From assembly GCF_001949145.1 (NCBI RefSeq), contig NW_019091819.1:1-10306 (forward strand): a stretch of 10,306 nucleotides of DNA, read 5' to 3'. The position numbers and the translations under genes were made by a program. Below are positions 1 to 7,052 of the stretch, one piece after another. The notes below the pieces were generated by a model, which ran no database searches, was not told the origin of the DNA, and saw nothing but the letters and a program-made list of their open reading frames with translations. Positions within the stretch are counted from its first letter, which is position 1. Each line of letters begins with the position of its first letter. Source of the stretch: Acanthaster planci. Taxonomy: Eukaryota; Echinodermata; Asteroidea; Valvatida; Acanthasteridae.

Positions 1-250
1 TGACAAGGTAGTGGAACAGTATCGGATCACGTTGAGAAAGTTAGACATCACGTCAACTCCTTTCAATCAGCTGAGCACAAAGGAACAGTTTGGAGTTGTC
101 GTTTCGAAGTACAGATTTCTTGAAGTTTGCCGAATTCAACGAGCCATTGAAGTCAATGATGTGTCGTCTTCATTTAACGCATCCATATTTGGTGAAACTC
201 TGGGAGCAGATGTACACCTGTGTGAATTTTTGTTGTCGGCTAGGCTTCAG

Positions 251-396
251 TTGAATGTGTCTTCACCTTCTGCGTCAGTCCAATCGACCCGTCTTTGAAT
301 TTATCTTCATCAAGTCCAAACGACGCGTCTTTGAATTTGTCTTCAGGAAGTCCAATTGACACGTCTTCAACAAGTCTGACCGAAACAAGTTCAAGC
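251..396 (+). repeat. 36-bp coding minisatellite in Ser-rich linker
   Basis: Full units lie at 277-312 and 313-348. A 24-bp shortened unit lies at 349-372 and a diverged one from 373. A damaged leading unit begins at 251. Units run AGTCCAA-GAC-CGTCTTTGAAT-TCTTCA and encode Ser-Pro-x-Asp-x-Ser-Leu-Asn-Leu-Ser-Ser in frame 1. The leading unit reads LNVSS in frame 2, and its TTGAAT-to-AGTCC spacing is 26 nt instead of 18. This places the frameshift inside the repeat. Confidence 0.85.
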
Positions 397-426
397 ACAT
401 GCCCACTAGTGTCCTCCATTTCTCAT

Positions 427-465
427 CCTGCGTGCCCTGCGTGCCCTGCGTGCCCCATCCTGCGT
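427..465 (+). repeat. 9-bp tandem repeat (Pro-Ala-Cys)
   Basis: Three uninterrupted CCTGCGTGC units, followed after CCCAT by a fourth, sit inside the zinc-cluster exon and encode repeated Pro-Ala-Cys. The repeat is a local slippage product in the linker. The cysteines it adds are not part of the conserved CxxC pairs further downstream. Confidence 0.8.
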
Positions 466-752
466 GCCCTTGATTTCTGTTTGCTTCCCCCATATTCATC
501 ATGCATTTCTTGTAATCGTGATCCGAGCCATAATCATGATGCCATCAAAGTGACTGTAGTTACCTTGACTGGTTCAAAGAATGGCAGAAAATCAACCCTA
601 AGATGTCGCCATTGCAGCATAACATACCAGTATGATTGTCATGGTAACCAAATAGTCAGCTACAAGCTGCATAAGGAAAGCAGGCAGTTTGTGAAGGCAA
701 GCAATACCTTCTACGTTGAATTGCAATTGTTCGAGCTGCAGTGTAGCGTGGC

Positions 753-758
753 GTGAGT
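753..758 (+). other. Predicted splice donor GTGAGT
   Basis: A consensus GTGAGT follows the end of the conserved LFELQC segment and overlaps the stop codon at 754-756. In the related proteins I recall, the homology continues past this point. Splicing here therefore explains the apparent stop better than true termination. No matching downstream exon was recognised in the window. Confidence 0.6.
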
Positions 759-800
759 AATGCTTTCATTTTCGTTTTTTGCGGGTCGTACTAATCAGCA

Positions 801-860
801 TCAACACACCGTCAACACACGTCAACACATTGATAGTAACGTCAACACACCGCCAACACT
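801..860 (+). repeat. TCAACACA short interspersed tandem repeat
   Basis: The core TCAACACA occurs at 801-808, 812-819, 822-829 and 842-849, with a diverged CCAACACT at 853-860. The spacing is 10 to 20 bp. This is a small degenerate satellite immediately after the predicted donor. No function is visible. Confidence 0.75.
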
Positions 861-1525
861 TAAAAATGCATGGAAAACAGAAAACAGATGTATCATACTG
901 TAATGTATACGCTTAGAAATAATTTCTATTTAATTGAATTTACATTTCACTACATTTCAAGGGAGATTTTTCACACAAAAAACTGCCATTATTTGTTCTT
1001 AAAATTAAACCTGGACATGCTTCAGGTAGAGTACTTTATAGGAGTACTTTGCCTTTCAGCTCATAGAATCTTGATCTTCTAGAAAACACACATGTACATG
1101 TAGATCCTTTGTTGTAGCATGTGTCTTATCCTTAGCTAGAGCAGCATGAGGGCACCCATGCATAACCAATTAGCAGTGAGTCATCACTGGGTCACTTTAG
1201 GCCCAGTATTGATTTAGGAAATATGTGAAGGAAGACAGGAGACATAGAGAACCCGCCTTCCCCCTACTTTGAGTTGGTCATTGTTCCACTTGAATTTGAG
1301 TAATTCTTTACAGACATGGTGGATGCTACAGTAGGTGACAATAGTCCACAGCATGTATAGTAAGTAGATCGGGGTATCACTCTGTCTCCTTTCTTGGACA
1401 GATCATGTTAGACAATCATTTGTTTCTTCAGTAGTCTGATCGAATCGATATGTTTATCAATTCTAGGAATGATTTTTGAATCTTTTGTATTTTGGTTGTT
1501 ACTGTTAACCTCATGCAAATCAAAT

Positions 1526-1691
1526 CCTTTTTCATTTTCCCGTGTAGCACTGGGTTTGTGCACAAGTCTATGGTGTAGCACTTTTTGCTACACGCCCTGG
1601 CCCCTTTTTCATTTTCCCATGTAGCACTGTGTAGCAGCGGGTTTGTGCACAAGTCTATGGTGTAGCACTTTTTGCTACACGCTGCGGCCCC
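1526..1691. repeat. Tandem 79/89-bp repeat with nested palindromes
   Basis: Copy A (1526-1604) and copy B (1603-1691) match nearly throughout, except for a 10-bp insertion in copy B after CACTG and small changes near the ends. Each copy contains the perfect palindrome TTGTGCACAA (1556-1565; 1643-1652). Each also contains the hairpin GTGTAGCA-ctttt-TGCTACAC (1573-1593; 1660-1680), with an 8-bp stem and a 5-nt loop. Further GTGTAGCA octamers lie at 1542, 1629 and 1721. It could be a small satellite or the internal part of a non-autonomous element. No flanking target duplication was seen. Confidence 0.85.
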
Positions 1692-1951
1692 TTCCTTTTC
1701 TTGCGTCGTCGTCTAGCATTGTGTAGCATTAGTGTGCACTTGAAGGTCTGGTTCTTGGACCATCCGATAGGCTGTGCCTATATGCAATGCAATGCATCCT
1801 AAATTGTTGGGTTTTTCCGAATTTTCACACTTTTTGTGAAATGTAGCAGCTTACATGAAATCTTTACATCTACACCTTCAGAAATTTAACAATATATTGA
1901 AACTCCTAGTTATGATGCAGTTCAAACCATTTTATTATACAGATCCTTAAG

Positions 1952-2427
1952 ACCAGAAACTGAAATCCGTCTTGCTGAGCTGTAAACGTTTTCAGAGAAT
2001 ACACACGGGGGATAAGATCAGTTCATCTTTTGAGGAAGTCCTTGAAGAATATAACATCAAGAGCAAAGTCAACTACATCATCACGGACAATGCATCAAAT
2101 ATGAAGAAGGCCTTCAAGGTGCAATTTCCCCAGGATGAGGACGAAGGAGAGACGAACGAGCTAGAAGAATTGGCTGAACAAGAACTAATGCCTAATGACC
2201 TTGATGACGAGACAGTATGGGAAGAGCTGGCAGCAGAGGATGAAGAAGCAGTCAACGATGTCTTGAGCATGAATTCAAAGAAGCGGCTGTCTTGTTTTGC
2301 TCACTCCTTGCAGCTCGTCGTTAAGGATGGTATTAAAGAGATGAAAGGTACCGTAATTGAGTCAGCATATCCTAAAAGCATATAAACTATCGGCACTACT
2401 TCACAGGAGCACCATCTTCAAAGAAAG
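1952..2427 (+). pseudogene. hAT relic exon 1: second Asp and C..H motif, frameshifted
   Basis: The reading frame is open from 1951 after a TAA at 1948-1950. AG at 1950-1951 is the nearest acceptor; a better pyrimidine context lies before AG at 1941-1942, but starting there would include that stop. The product reads KLKSVLLSCKRF, HTGDKI, then TDNASNMKKAF with catalytic Asp at 2086-2088. A Glu/Asp-rich insert follows, then RLSCFAHSLQLVV (Cys 2293, His 2302). Frame 1 ends in TAA at 2383-2385, but frame 2 continues from 2378 with AYKLSALLHRSTIFKE. One extra A in the AAAA run at 2374-2377 accounts for the shift. A GTATTT donor follows at 2428, in phase 2. Confidence 0.85.
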
Positions 2428-2698
2428 GTATTTTTATGCAACAGAACAGTCTGTTGCAGATATTGGATTATTATCAAATGAGCCAAAAAAAATTCAATAT
2501 GTACAGTTTCTATGAAAGAACATGGGAAAAGTATATACATGTTGATTTCCCCTATAATGAGTGAATAAACTACTGCCTTTTAGGAAATGGCAATCATTGC
2601 CAGTTATTTTAGACTGTAACATGTAAGGTAAATGACTTGCAAGGAAAACATCTAATTTTCAGCAATGCATAATATACAGTGCTCATGGTTTAATACAG
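2428..2698 (+). other. hAT relic intron 1
   Basis: Bounded by GTATTT and TTTAATACAG, in phase 2, AT-rich and with no coding similarity. AATAAA at about 2564 lies inside the intron and is not near any terminal exon. Confidence 0.75.
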
Positions 2699-2928
2699 GT
2701 TTGAAGACACATTTGGAAGCAGCCGGTCCATACCAGCTGCAAACACAACAACATGGAATTCGACATTCATCTAACTTTCCTCAATCATCAATTTAGACCA
2801 CAAGAAACTCAGTGATGCTTGTGGCGAGGACTTCAATGCTGTTCCTTTCTCAACAAGAGAATGGAGCCAGATGACAGAGCTTTGTTTGGTATTGCTGCCC
2901 TTTTCTGAGGCAACAGCACTGACACAAG
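2699..2928 (+). pseudogene. hAT relic exon 2 with in-frame TAA
   Basis: Acceptor TTTAATACAG ends at 2698. The split codon AG|G joins the previous exon in phase. The product runs RFEDTFGSS, TTTWNSTFI, a TAA at 2772-2774, then LDHKKLSDACGEDFNAV and FSTREWSQMTELCLVLLPFSEATA. The W-NST-x-x-M and SxxEW...L..LLxPF..AT patterns are the usual helical-insertion segments of ZBED-type hAT transposases. TAA stands where family members, as I recall them, have a sense codon, consistent with CAA to TAA. Donor GTATGG begins at 2929, in phase 1. Confidence 0.85.
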
Positions 2929-3077
2929 GTATGGATTTTAAAAGATCCTTGTGTTTTTATTAATAACTAAGTTAAAGCCAAAGCTCACTGGTACATTAAT
3001 GTAAACTGCATAGCCCTGTAGTGACAAGGAAATACCAGATAGTACATGTAAGTAAACAAATTCCACTTATTTCATAG
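2929..3077 (+). other. hAT relic intron 2
   Basis: A 149-bp intron from GTATGG to TTCATAG, in phase 1. It contains one TACATGTA (3043-3050) and nothing else recognisable. Confidence 0.78.
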
Positions 3078-3419
3078 GTGACCAAGTTGTTACAATCAGC
3101 ATGGTTGTACCAACTGTACTGGACCTCTACAACCACATGATGAAGACCAAAGAAACAGCAAGACACTGCAGGGTTCTCATAAGCAAGCTGGCTGAATCAC
3201 TCCAGAAACGATTTCAAGGGATTTTTGCATCATGCAACATGGTGCAAGGGATGCCAGGTGCACATGATGAGCCCTTTGCTGATAAAATCTATCTAGTGGC
3301 GGCTGTGTTGGACCCTCAGTATGGCATGCAGTGGGTAGAGGTCGAGTTAAAGAATACTAATCACGTTGACACCACATCGCTGCAACAGCTAAAAGAAGAC
3401 ACCAAGGATATGCTTCAGG
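3078..3419 (+). pseudogene. hAT relic exon 3: helical insertion and VLDP motif
   Basis: Acceptor TTATTTCATAG ends at 3077 and joins in phase (G|GT, then GAC). The product starts GDQVVTISMVVPTVLDLYNH, then LAESLQKRFQGIF and DKIYLVAAVLDPQYGMQWV. The AAxLDPxyg motif is a standard landmark of hAT transposases. The frame stays open to 3598, but family similarity fades after KEDTKDMLQD. Ending at 3419 and joining to 3979 gives a D-LIVTYAKAD continuation in phase. That exon end is followed by ATACAC rather than GT, so it is an inference. No internal stops were found in this block. Confidence 0.8.
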
Positions 3420-3978
3420 ATACACATTATTTTTATCTGCTTGAAAGAGTACTTTCGTTACTTTGGCAGATACACCGATACATTTTTATCATACATATGA
3501 AAGACATGCATTGCAGAGTTCTGCATTCTTACATTACCACTATAGCCTCATTTGTAATCTCTAAAATGCAAGTTTCAAATGCAAATGCAGTGATCTAATA
3601 GCTACTTCTGATAGTGATCATAGTTTGTGGGTATTGCTTTCAGGCACCTTATAACCTTCAAGAACAAACTGCTGTGTATATGTTGTCATGTAGCTCCTGT
3701 ACAACGGGCGGATTTCAAATTGACAAGAACAGCACTGATCTGCGCACTTCCGGGTTTGAATGCGAGGCTCTCAGTGTGAAGCAAACAGCTTTCATTGTTG
3801 AATATGCACTGCATTGCCTTTTATGGCGTTCCTAACTCATGCATGAGTAAATTTGTTGAGAAGCCTCTGTTTATTCAGCACGGAGATCCTCACTTTGAAC
3901 CCGAACGTGTGCAGATGGAGCTAATGTGAAATGCGTCAATACCTTAGTTACTCTTCTTTACCTTCTTCTGGCAACTAG
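3420..3978 (+). other. hAT relic intron 3, apparent AT instead of GT donor
   Basis: The acceptor end is typical, with a long pyrimidine run and CTAG. The 5' end that gives the best protein continuation is CAGG|ATACAC, where a G-to-A change would have removed GT. The U12-type ATATCC donor is not present either. The open frame at 3614-3835 inside this stretch has no family resemblance and is taken as chance. Confidence 0.5.
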
Positions 3979-4433
3979 ATTTAATCGTAACGTATGCGAA
4001 GGCCGACATGGAAGTATCTGGAGAATTCCACCATGGAGAGAGCGAACAGTCAGCAGCAAGCAGTGAAGACAAATACGTAGTACCTGCCAAAATTCCACGA
4101 CTCTTGGCAAAGTACAAGAAACTGCGCAACAGGAACAAGAGTGGCGATCATTCAACATGTAGAATGCAACTGCTCCGGTACTTGCAACAAGTCCAGGAAA
4201 CGGACATTGAAGACAGTCCTCTCAAATTTTGGCAGCAGCACCGCAGCAAATATCCCTCACTGAGCAACCTTGCACTGTCGCTATTGTCAGTACCAGCTTC
4301 AAGTGCTCCAGTAGAGCGTGTGTTTAGTACAGGTGGAATCATAATGCGCCCCCACAGAGCCTGAATTTCAGCTAAAATGCTGGAAATCCTCATGTTTCTC
4401 AAGTGTAATCAAAATCTGTCATGCTTCAAATAG
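3979..4433 (+). pseudogene. hAT relic exon 4: dimerisation domain with in-frame TGA
   Basis: A pyrimidine-rich acceptor (CTTCTTTACC...CAACTAG) ends at 3978. The product runs from LIVTYAKADMEV through an acidic/Ser linker and a Lys/Arg-rich segment to SPLKFWQQHRSKYPSLSNLA, then LLSVPASSAPVERVFSTGG and IIMRPHRA. This is the Dimer_Tnp_hAT domain; W, YP, L..A and the S-x-x-x-ERxFS block are all present. TGA at 4362-4364 replaces an expected Arg codon, and the same frame continues with ISAKMLEILMFLKCN to TAG at 4431-4433. That continuation matches the usual C-terminal tail of the domain, so the first stop is a lesion. Confidence 0.88.
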
Positions 4434-4656
4434 AGGACAGTGCATTCACCTTGATGACCCTTTTACACAGTTAATGAGTCAGGTACCATATGGACAGTGC
4501 AATTCTTTGTTAGAACCTTAACTTGTGGTCGTCTTTTGTTTTTCTTCACTCTTGTTCCAAACAAAGTGACAGGAAAGTATTCTTACGGTAGAATGTTTAC
4601 ACATCAGTGAGGAAACTTGGATTGGTAAAATCATGATTTTTATACACAGCTTGCAG
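4434..4656 (+). other. Spacer between hAT relic and BEN gene
   Basis: A 223-bp stretch without coding signal. It ends in a pyrimidine-poor acceptor region (TATACACAGCTTGCAG). The 3' terminal repeat of the hAT element should fall in or near here, but I could not identify one without a 5' partner. Confidence 0.5.
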
Positions 4657-4754
4657 GTGTGCCAAGTATGGCAGCCTTTGGGCAAAGTATAGAGAGTCGA
4701 GAGCTTAGAGGACCAGGCTGTCAGCAGAGGTGGCTGAGCTGTCCAAGTTCAAAG
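4657..4754 (+). CDS. BEN gene exon A: coiled-coil start (5' boundary uncertain)
   Basis: After the frame-setting TAG at 4706-4708, the frame reads RTRLSAEVAELSKFK and then G, split with AA of the next exon. Before the TAG the same frame reads CAKYGSLWAKYRESRA, which also looks like protein. Possible acceptors are CTTGCAG (AG 4655-4656), ACACAG (AG 4648-4649) and GCTTAG (AG 4707-4708). The donor is AAAG|GTAGGC at 4755. ATG at 4668-4670 is in another frame and would lead to a stop in the next exon. Confidence 0.6.
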
Positions 4755-6460
4755 GTAGGCCTAATTTCAGAAAATATACATGTAGCAAGCCTAACCTAAT
4801 TTCTCATGTACAATGTACATATACATGTGTATTTTTAGGAGTATCAAAACTGAACTCTACAGAAAGAACCATCAAAAGCACTACACAGAGCACCCTCTTC
4901 AGAGCACGGTTCTGATTTCTCTTTCTGTATGTCAAGTCCCTGTAGGTTCACTCAGTTTACAATATAAAGAAAAACTTTAACTTATTTCATGTTGCTGTTC
5001 GCTTACTAAACACATGTATGCTCAGGTAAAGTGCATTTCCGACATTTTTCATTTTCTCTTGTGTCATCAAGTTTCTTGGAAATACCTTTTAGAACAGGAA
5101 ATGGTAGCTCATTTGTAAAACAATGCTCGAATATTTAATTTATTAAGTGGTGATTTATTTCAGAATTGCACACTGTTGTGGACAAACTGAAGGCATTGTG
5201 TAGCAATGCTACTTTGGCTTCAGAGAAAAATGACGGGGACTCATCCTTCTCTGACTCTACTCCAGTCAAGAAGCCAAGGAGTAAAAGCAAGGTAGAATCA
5301 AGAGATCATACCATTGTGAGACTAATGAATTTTCATAACTTTCAGTTTTCAGTTAACAATGCAAATTTTCTCTCAAACGTAGGGTCCAAAAGAATTTTCA
5401 CCCTAGGGAAGGATATTGTGTATTGAAGGATTACAGTTCCCCGCGCTAAATTTACCAGCTCACTTCTTCACATGCCCTTGGGTCAGCAGGGTCACAGGAA
5501 ATGCACAAACCTACATAAACGGTGATGTAGTTTGACAAAATGTCATATTCCTTGTCTAAATCGCCATGATTTAAAGTTGGTGCAAAGTTTGCATAATTTG
5601 ACTCCCATGATAATTAGCCATTAAACTTGTGCATGCAGATAGCTTCCCCAATTTTGCATGTTTCTTACAACTTGTATCTATGGAAAACATTATGCTTTTT
5701 CCCAATCTTGCACAATATTTCAGGTTCACATTGGGCATGGTGTCCTCATGGACAAGGATGAACTACTGACCATTTTGCAGGGTAGCGACAGTGTGACAAA
5801 GTTGGCCAGGGACCCCTTTACTGCCCTCTCCATCAGTAGCCTGAGGGATGAGGTGATAGGTAAGAGCTTGACAGGGAAGAGGAGCAATGCCCATCAGGAC
5901 AAGGACCCAAAGAAAGCTCTTGACCCTGCAAGAGTGAAAGCTCTTCTTGGTACATCTTCTTGTGAAGACCATGAAAAGATGTTTTGTGCCTGAAAGAAAG
6001 TTTCACTACTCCTTCTCTAATCTTGTTGCTTGCATTGTTTTGGATGATTGCTCTATACCTGAGCAGTTTAGCCATATTTGTAATTAAGCGAGTCTCATAA
6101 GACAATAAGTGATTGATTAATAGTTCACATCTTGTTTTAGGAAAAGTAAAACGCAAACCAAATTAACAAAATATGTGTATGTGTACATGCATGTACATGT
6201 AGTTGACTATTAACACTGATTAAGCTGAGAATAATTTTGGTGCTATACATGAACAGTACAAGTAAACCCATCGTGCGTCTACATGGTTGTTCTAGGTTGT
6301 TAAAATGCTGCTCTTTTAATTTTTCTTAATGTTGCCGTATGTTACCAATTTGTTTTCCTGTATAGAATACACTTTAAAGTGGTTCCTATCAGCTTCAGGT
6401 GTCCTACTGCGTCAGTCCCTTGCCAACAATGTTAAGGAACTTTCTAAATCAAGGGAGTAG
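4657..6460 (+). CDS. BEN-domain protein, 3' part (four exons)
   Basis: Predicted join: 4657-4754, 5164-5291, 5724-5949, 6366-6460. It encodes a coiled coil, a Ser/Lys-rich basic linker and a C-terminal BEN domain. BEN domains are helical modules that bind DNA or chromatin proteins in transcriptional regulators, so a nuclear role is inferred. Seen: VAELSKFKELHTVVDKLKAL (coiled coil across exons 1 and 2), KKPRSKSK, then GHGVLMDKDELLTILQ, SVTKLARD, GKSLTGKRSNA, ALDPARVKALLEYTL and LLRQSLANNVKELSKSRE, ending in TAG. All three junctions use GT/AG and keep phase (1, 0, 1), which strongly supports the model. The 5' end of the gene is not seen, and no ATG lies in frame in the first two exons. TAG at 4706-4708 interrupts exon 1 if it starts at 4657; an acceptor at 4707-4708 would avoid it. 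It could be a living host gene or a relic. Confidence 0.78.
4755..5163 (+). other. BEN gene intron A
   Basis: GTAGGC to TTTATTTCAG, phase 1. It contains TACATGTA at 4777-4784 and nearby partial copies; nothing else recognised. Confidence 0.7.
5164..5291 (+). CDS. BEN gene exon B: coiled-coil end and basic linker
   Basis: Acceptor TTTATTTCAG ends at 5163 and donor AAG|GTAGAA starts at 5292. The product is ELHTVVDKLKALCSN, then an acidic/Ser-rich run and a basic patch KKPRSKSK that could act as a nuclear localisation signal. Start phase matches exon A (G|AA gives Glu) and the end is phase 0. Confidence 0.75.
5292..5723 (+). other. BEN gene intron B
   Basis: GTAGAA to ACAATATTTCAG, phase 0. 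Exon B's frame stays open into it as far as 5426, but that extension lacks domain-like content. Nothing else recognised. Confidence 0.72.
5724..5949 (+). CDS. BEN gene exon C: BEN domain core
   Basis: Acceptor ACAATATTTCAG ends at 5723 and donor TTG|GTACAT starts at 5950. In phase 0 it begins VHIGHGVLMDKDEL and ends ALDPARVKALL plus one base. The pattern of glycine-rich start, V.V....L, TKLARD, an F.AL-type helix, GKSLTGK and ALDP.RVKAL follows the BEN domain in order. Reading through the donor gives a stop at 5991-5993, so intron retention would cut off the last helices. Confidence 0.85.
5950..6365 (+). other. BEN gene intron C
   Basis: GTACAT to TTTTCCTGTATAG, phase 1, splitting the BEN domain. 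It contains a TACATGCATGTACATGTA cluster at 6184-6201. Short minus-strand open frames across 5763-6156 are shadows of the BEN exon. Confidence 0.72.
6366..6460 (+). CDS. BEN gene terminal exon: last BEN helices and stop
   Basis: Acceptor TTTTCCTGTATAG ends at 6365. AA completes the split Glu codon. The product continues EYTLKWFLSASGVLLRQSLA and then a Lys/Glu/Ser-rich tail, ending in TAG at 6458-6460. The E-Y-T...F....G.L.RQSL pattern is the usual last helix pair of BEN domains. The protein therefore ends directly after the domain. Confidence 0.8.
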
Positions 6461-6539
6461 GAAACAGCTGCAGTTGGCACCCATGGAACAGAACATTTCT
6501 AGGCAACATATATTGTTTGTGCAACATTTTTAGTTTGAT

Positions 6540-6545
6540 ATTAAA
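6540..6545 (+). terminator. Candidate poly(A) signal ATTAAA for BEN gene
   Basis: ATTAAA lies 80 bp after the BEN stop codon. T-rich sequence follows (TTTTCTCTGATTTTTTTC, 6567 onward), which could serve as the downstream element. It is the nearest signal to the stop; use of a more distal site is possible. Confidence 0.45.
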
Positions 6546-6994
6546 GAGCAACTCAAAGGAAAACATGTTTTCTCTGATTTTTTTCTATTGAAACAAATAT
6601 GGAAGCTTCCAAATTGATTGCAGTGTCATTTGTCTTCAGACCTCAACTATGACAAGCTAATGAAGGCTTTTTTTTTCTTTTCTAAAAAGATTTTGCAGTT
6701 GACATACACTAGTCAAAAAAATTCAGGACCACCTTTAATTTTGTCATTGTCATGTAAAACTATGAATAAGAAAAAAATACAAAGTGCTGCAGACCTTGTG
6801 GACAGTGTGTGTCTCAACCACGATATATTGTTGTTATTGTAGATCGCAAATATACTTAACTGTGGCCCAAATAATAATTCTGATGATATACGTGTACAGA
6901 GGACTGACTAATACAAGTGCTTGCTGATGCAAAAATCCCAAATACTGGTATGTCTCATTCTACATGTAAATACCTAATGACATTTCAATTTCAG

Positions 6995-7052
6995 AATATT
7001 TGCTACCAGAGCATTCGGGAACAGCCAAGAAAAAAACCTCAAACAAACCGAT
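6995..7052 (+). other. Orphan exon candidate
   Basis: A 58-nt block lies between a good acceptor (CATTTCAATTTCAG, ending 6994) and a consensus donor GTGAGT (7053-7058). All three frames are open. One of them, after a split codon, reads YLLPEHSGTAKKKTSNKP. It could be an untranslated or alternative terminal exon of the BEN gene, an exon of another gene, or chance. No family was recognised. Confidence 0.3.

Larger units (their letters stand above)
2..752 (+). pseudogene. KDZ-transposase-associated CxC zinc-cluster protein, partial exon with frameshift
   Basis: The stretch is open in frame 2 from the window edge to a TGA at 296-298, and in frame 1 from 244 to 754. The frame-2 part contains LGADVHLCEFLLSARLQL. 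The frame-1 part has a Ser-rich linker, then LPPYSSCISCN (Cys at 502 and 511), VTVVTL, LRCRHCS (Cys at 604 and 613) and YQYDCHG (Cys at 637). This Cys-pair, hydrophobic strand, Cys-pair layout followed by FYVELQLFELQC resembles, from memory, the CxC5/CxC6 zinc clusters found N-terminal to KDZ transposase domains. Neither the catalytic domain nor the true N-terminus is visible. The exon should end at 752, just before GTGAGT (753-758), in phase 2. The apparent starts at 11 (GTG) and 295 (TTG) are not initiators, so the exon probably continues from the left. One frameshift within 266-282 suggests a dead copy. The family call is moderate; a diverged host gene is possible. Confidence 0.6.
753..1951. 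other. Gene-free stretch between KDZ-type exon and hAT relic
   Basis: No exon-like block was recognised on either strand. Short open frames at 870-1082 (+) and 1428-1652 (-) have no domain-like features, and the latter runs through a tandem repeat. The stretch holds the TCAACACA repeat, the nested-palindrome tandem repeat and one TACATGTA (1095-1102). I searched by eye for the missing hAT BED finger and first catalytic Asp and did not find them. It may be intron of the upstream element or intergenic DNA. Confidence 0.6.
1952..4433 (+). mobile_element. Decayed hAT transposase gene, ZBED-like, 5'-truncated
   Basis: Four exon-like blocks (1952-2427, 2699-2928, 3078-3419, 3979-4433) together give the C-terminal two thirds of a hAT-superfamily transposase. 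These enzymes cut and paste DNA with an RNase H-like DDE site interrupted by an all-helical insertion, and they dimerise through a C-terminal hAT domain. Seen in order: SVLLSCKRF, TDNASNM with the second catalytic Asp (2086-2088), an acidic stretch, CFAHSLQLVV, the helical insertion ending in YLVAAVLDPQYG, and the dimerisation domain with SAPVERVFSTGG, whose Glu (4314-4316) is the expected third acidic residue. The BED zinc finger and first Asp block are missing. One frameshift, two in-frame stops and a non-GT donor mark a dead copy. No terminal inverted repeats or 8-bp target duplication were identified, so the element's outer limits are unknown. Confidence 0.88.

Noticed and set aside
275-502. 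Minus-strand open frame
   Set aside because: It mirrors the 36-bp and 9-bp repeats of the + strand zinc-cluster exon; its repeated peptide is a by-product of those repeats.
801-860. CRISPR-like array
   Set aside because: The repeats are 8 bp with irregular short spacing in eukaryotic DNA; this is a degenerate simple repeat.
1428-1652. Minus-strand open frame
   Set aside because: It runs through both copies of the tandem repeat and has no independent coding signal.
1943-1983. Alternative frame at the start of the first hAT block
   Set aside because: It looks protein-like for about 13 residues but hits a stop at once, whereas frame 1 matches hAT landmarks.
3614-3835. Cys-containing open frame within the third hAT intron
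   Set aside because: It lies between two hAT blocks that join in phase without it, and its Cys spacing matches no zinc motif I know.
4668-4757. ATG at 4668 as start of the BEN protein
   Set aside because: It is out of frame with the BEN exons and, after the predicted splice, reaches a stop within nine codons.
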